Part shown: in pieces, positions 6,135-7,013 of the stretch
How positions within the stretch are numbered: position 1 is the stretch's first letter
Layout: every line of letters starts with the position of its first letter
NCBI GenBank assembly: GCA_016219145.1
Contig: JACRCG010000209.1
Coordinates: forward strand, 1-7,013
Direction of reading: 5' to 3'
Length of the DNA: 7,013 nt
Source: Deltaproteobacteria bacterium
GTDB taxonomy: Bacteria > Desulfobacterota > Desulfuromonadia > Geobacterales > Pseudopelobacteraceae
Notes under the pieces: generated by a model
The model's database searches: none
The model's input: the letters and a program-made list of their open reading frames with translations, nothing else
What the model was told of the DNA's origin: nothing
Made by a program: the position numbers and the translations under genes

Positions 6135-6760
6135 CAGTAGGCGTAGAGCACGGAGAGCTTTGCGCGCTCTTTTGCGTTGCTTTCGCTTTCACCCTGAACT
6201 TCGATGCGATACATGTATGGAATATGCTTGGGATTGGCGCCTGTACCTGCGGCTGTTACGCTGGCACCATTTTCGAGGTAGTCGATTCCGGAATTGTCGG
6301 TATTGCCTGGCGCGGTGTCGGTTATCTTGGAGTATACAGTAAAACCGGGCTTTGCCAGATCTACATTTTTCAGGGTCAGCGATACATCAAATGATTTCTT
6401 GGCATCTATATCGGCTGAATCAGTGCTGCAATTGGTCCATTCCGACCTCTTTTTTGTCAGCTTGTCGTTCAGGCAGAGGCTTGAAGGAATGCTCATGTAT
6501 GTGCTTAACAACGTGTTGTAATTGCCGGTGATGTCGGCTACCGAGTCGCCTTTGAACAGGCGCGGGATGATTTCCTTTGACAGTATGTCCACCCCGCCAT
6601 GGGCTGCTTCCAGGGAGCTTTCATAACGTTTCTGGGCGCCCGAAGCACTGATGTTCTGCGAAACGATGTAAAGCAGTGACAGGATCATTGTCAGGCCAAT
6701 GAGTGTCAACATCAGAGCTGTTATAAGTGCCATGCCTTTGTTGCTATCAAGCAGTTTCAT
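6134..6760 (-). CDS. pilX: PilX-like type IV pilus minor pilin
   Basis: This 208-residue protein has the N-terminal form of the PilX_N family: a short basic lead (MKLLDSNKG), then one long hydrophobic helix (about 10-34, MALITALMLTLIGLTMIL) and an extracytoplasmic domain with polar, Ser/Thr/Asp-rich sequence. Cleavage by the prepilin peptidase would fall after G9. Mature position 5 is then Thr (T14), not the Glu of major pilins; the analogous type II secretion tip protein GspK also lacks it. Two cysteines, C96 and C111, could form a disulfide loop. In type IV pili PilX is part of the minor-pilin complex that starts assembly at the inner membrane. A PilW-like gene ends 20 bases upstream, which supports the call. 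No good Shine-Dalgarno precedes the ATG. The expected downstream pilY1 is not seen. Confidence 0.72.
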   Translation of the reverse strand: MKLLDSNKGMALITALMLTLIGLTMILSLLYIVSQNISASGAQKRYESSLEAAHGGVDILSKEIIPRLFKGDSVADITGNYNTLLSTYMSIPSSLCLNDKLTKKRSEWTNCSTDSADIDAKKSFDVSLTLKNVDLAKPGFTVYSKITDTAPGNTDNSGIDYLENGASVTAAGTGANPKHIPYMYRIEVQGESESNAKERAKLSVLYAY

Positions 6761-6780
6761 TTACTGGCCCCGGGGCGGTT

Positions 6781-7013
6781 CTATTTGTTCAGGTTCTTGG
6801 GTTGTACAGCAATCGTATATACCTTCCAGCGATAATTCTTCCAGTTGTCGCCGGCAGCCGCTTTCAGCATGCTGTCATCCCATGTTTTAACCAGGCTGCC
6901 GGACTGGTTGTACAAACCGAAGGTAATACTGTCTCCAGGATAGGTGTAGTTGCGGTCCATCCCTCCTTCTTGTGACAGTATGTTTACCTGGATGCTTTTG
7001 ACCTGCTCCCTGA
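6781..7013 (-). CDS. C-terminal end of a PilW-like minor pilin (partial)
   Basis: The minus frame is open from the right edge to a TAG at 6783-6781, giving the last 76 residues of a protein whose start lies beyond the window. The visible part includes QVKSIQVNILSQ, NYTYPGDSITFGLYN and the end WKNYRWKVYTIAVQPKNLNK. A final segment of the form Y-R-x-K-V-Y-T-x-x-V-x-P-x-N-L is what I recall from C-termini of PilW-type minor pilins, and its position directly before pilX is the usual pilW-pilX order. The prepilin N-terminus that would prove this is outside the window. It is 20 bases from pilX and surely co-transcribed with it. Confidence 0.6.
   Translation of the reverse strand, partial: REQVKSIQVNILSQEGGMDRNYTYPGDSITFGLYNQSGSLVKTWDDSMLKAAAGDNWKNYRWKVYTIAVQPKNLNK

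Overview
The window looks like chromosomal DNA from a Gram-negative, lipopolysaccharide-making bacterium, most likely a Geobacter/Pelobacter relative (Desulfuromonadia). The grounds are a two-domain HldE, PpiC/SurA-type periplasmic foldases, PilW/PilX-type minor pilins and a stand-alone receiver-domain protein in one neighbourhood. The genus is an inference from protein style and gene company; no marker gene here proves it. No rRNA or tRNA gene, CRISPR array, insertion sequence or phage gene was recognised.

Left half, plus strand (2-3872). A family 2 glycosyltransferase, cut by the left edge, overlaps gmhA by four bases (ATGA). hldE follows 29 bases later. GmhA makes D-glycero-D-manno-heptose 7-phosphate from sedoheptulose 7-phosphate. 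HldE phosphorylates it at C1 and, after a phosphatase step whose gene (gmhB) is not in the window, adenylylates it to ADP-heptose for the LPS inner core. The glycosyltransferase probably acts in the same surface-glycan pathway, but its metal-binding motif is altered. After an 84-base gap comes a protein of two degenerate response-regulator receiver domains with no output domain.

Centre (3873-3957). A strong 16-bp hairpin flanked by A and T runs separates the convergent halves and should stop transcription from both sides.

Right half, minus strand (3958-7013, read right to left). The end of a PilW-like minor pilin is followed by a PilX-like minor pilin, then a 173-base gap, a PpiC foldase lipoprotein with a GTG start, an intrinsic terminator, and a SurA-like periplasmic PpiC foldase. 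The foldases probably handle outer-membrane or secreted proteins; the pilins belong to a type IV pilus assembly set. The usual downstream partner pilY1 is not after pilX here.

I see no clearly new multi-gene system. The points most worth a second look are the glycosyltransferase with a lost DXD-type aspartate, the tandem pseudo-receiver protein, the terminator lodged between the two foldase genes, and the pilX end without pilY1.
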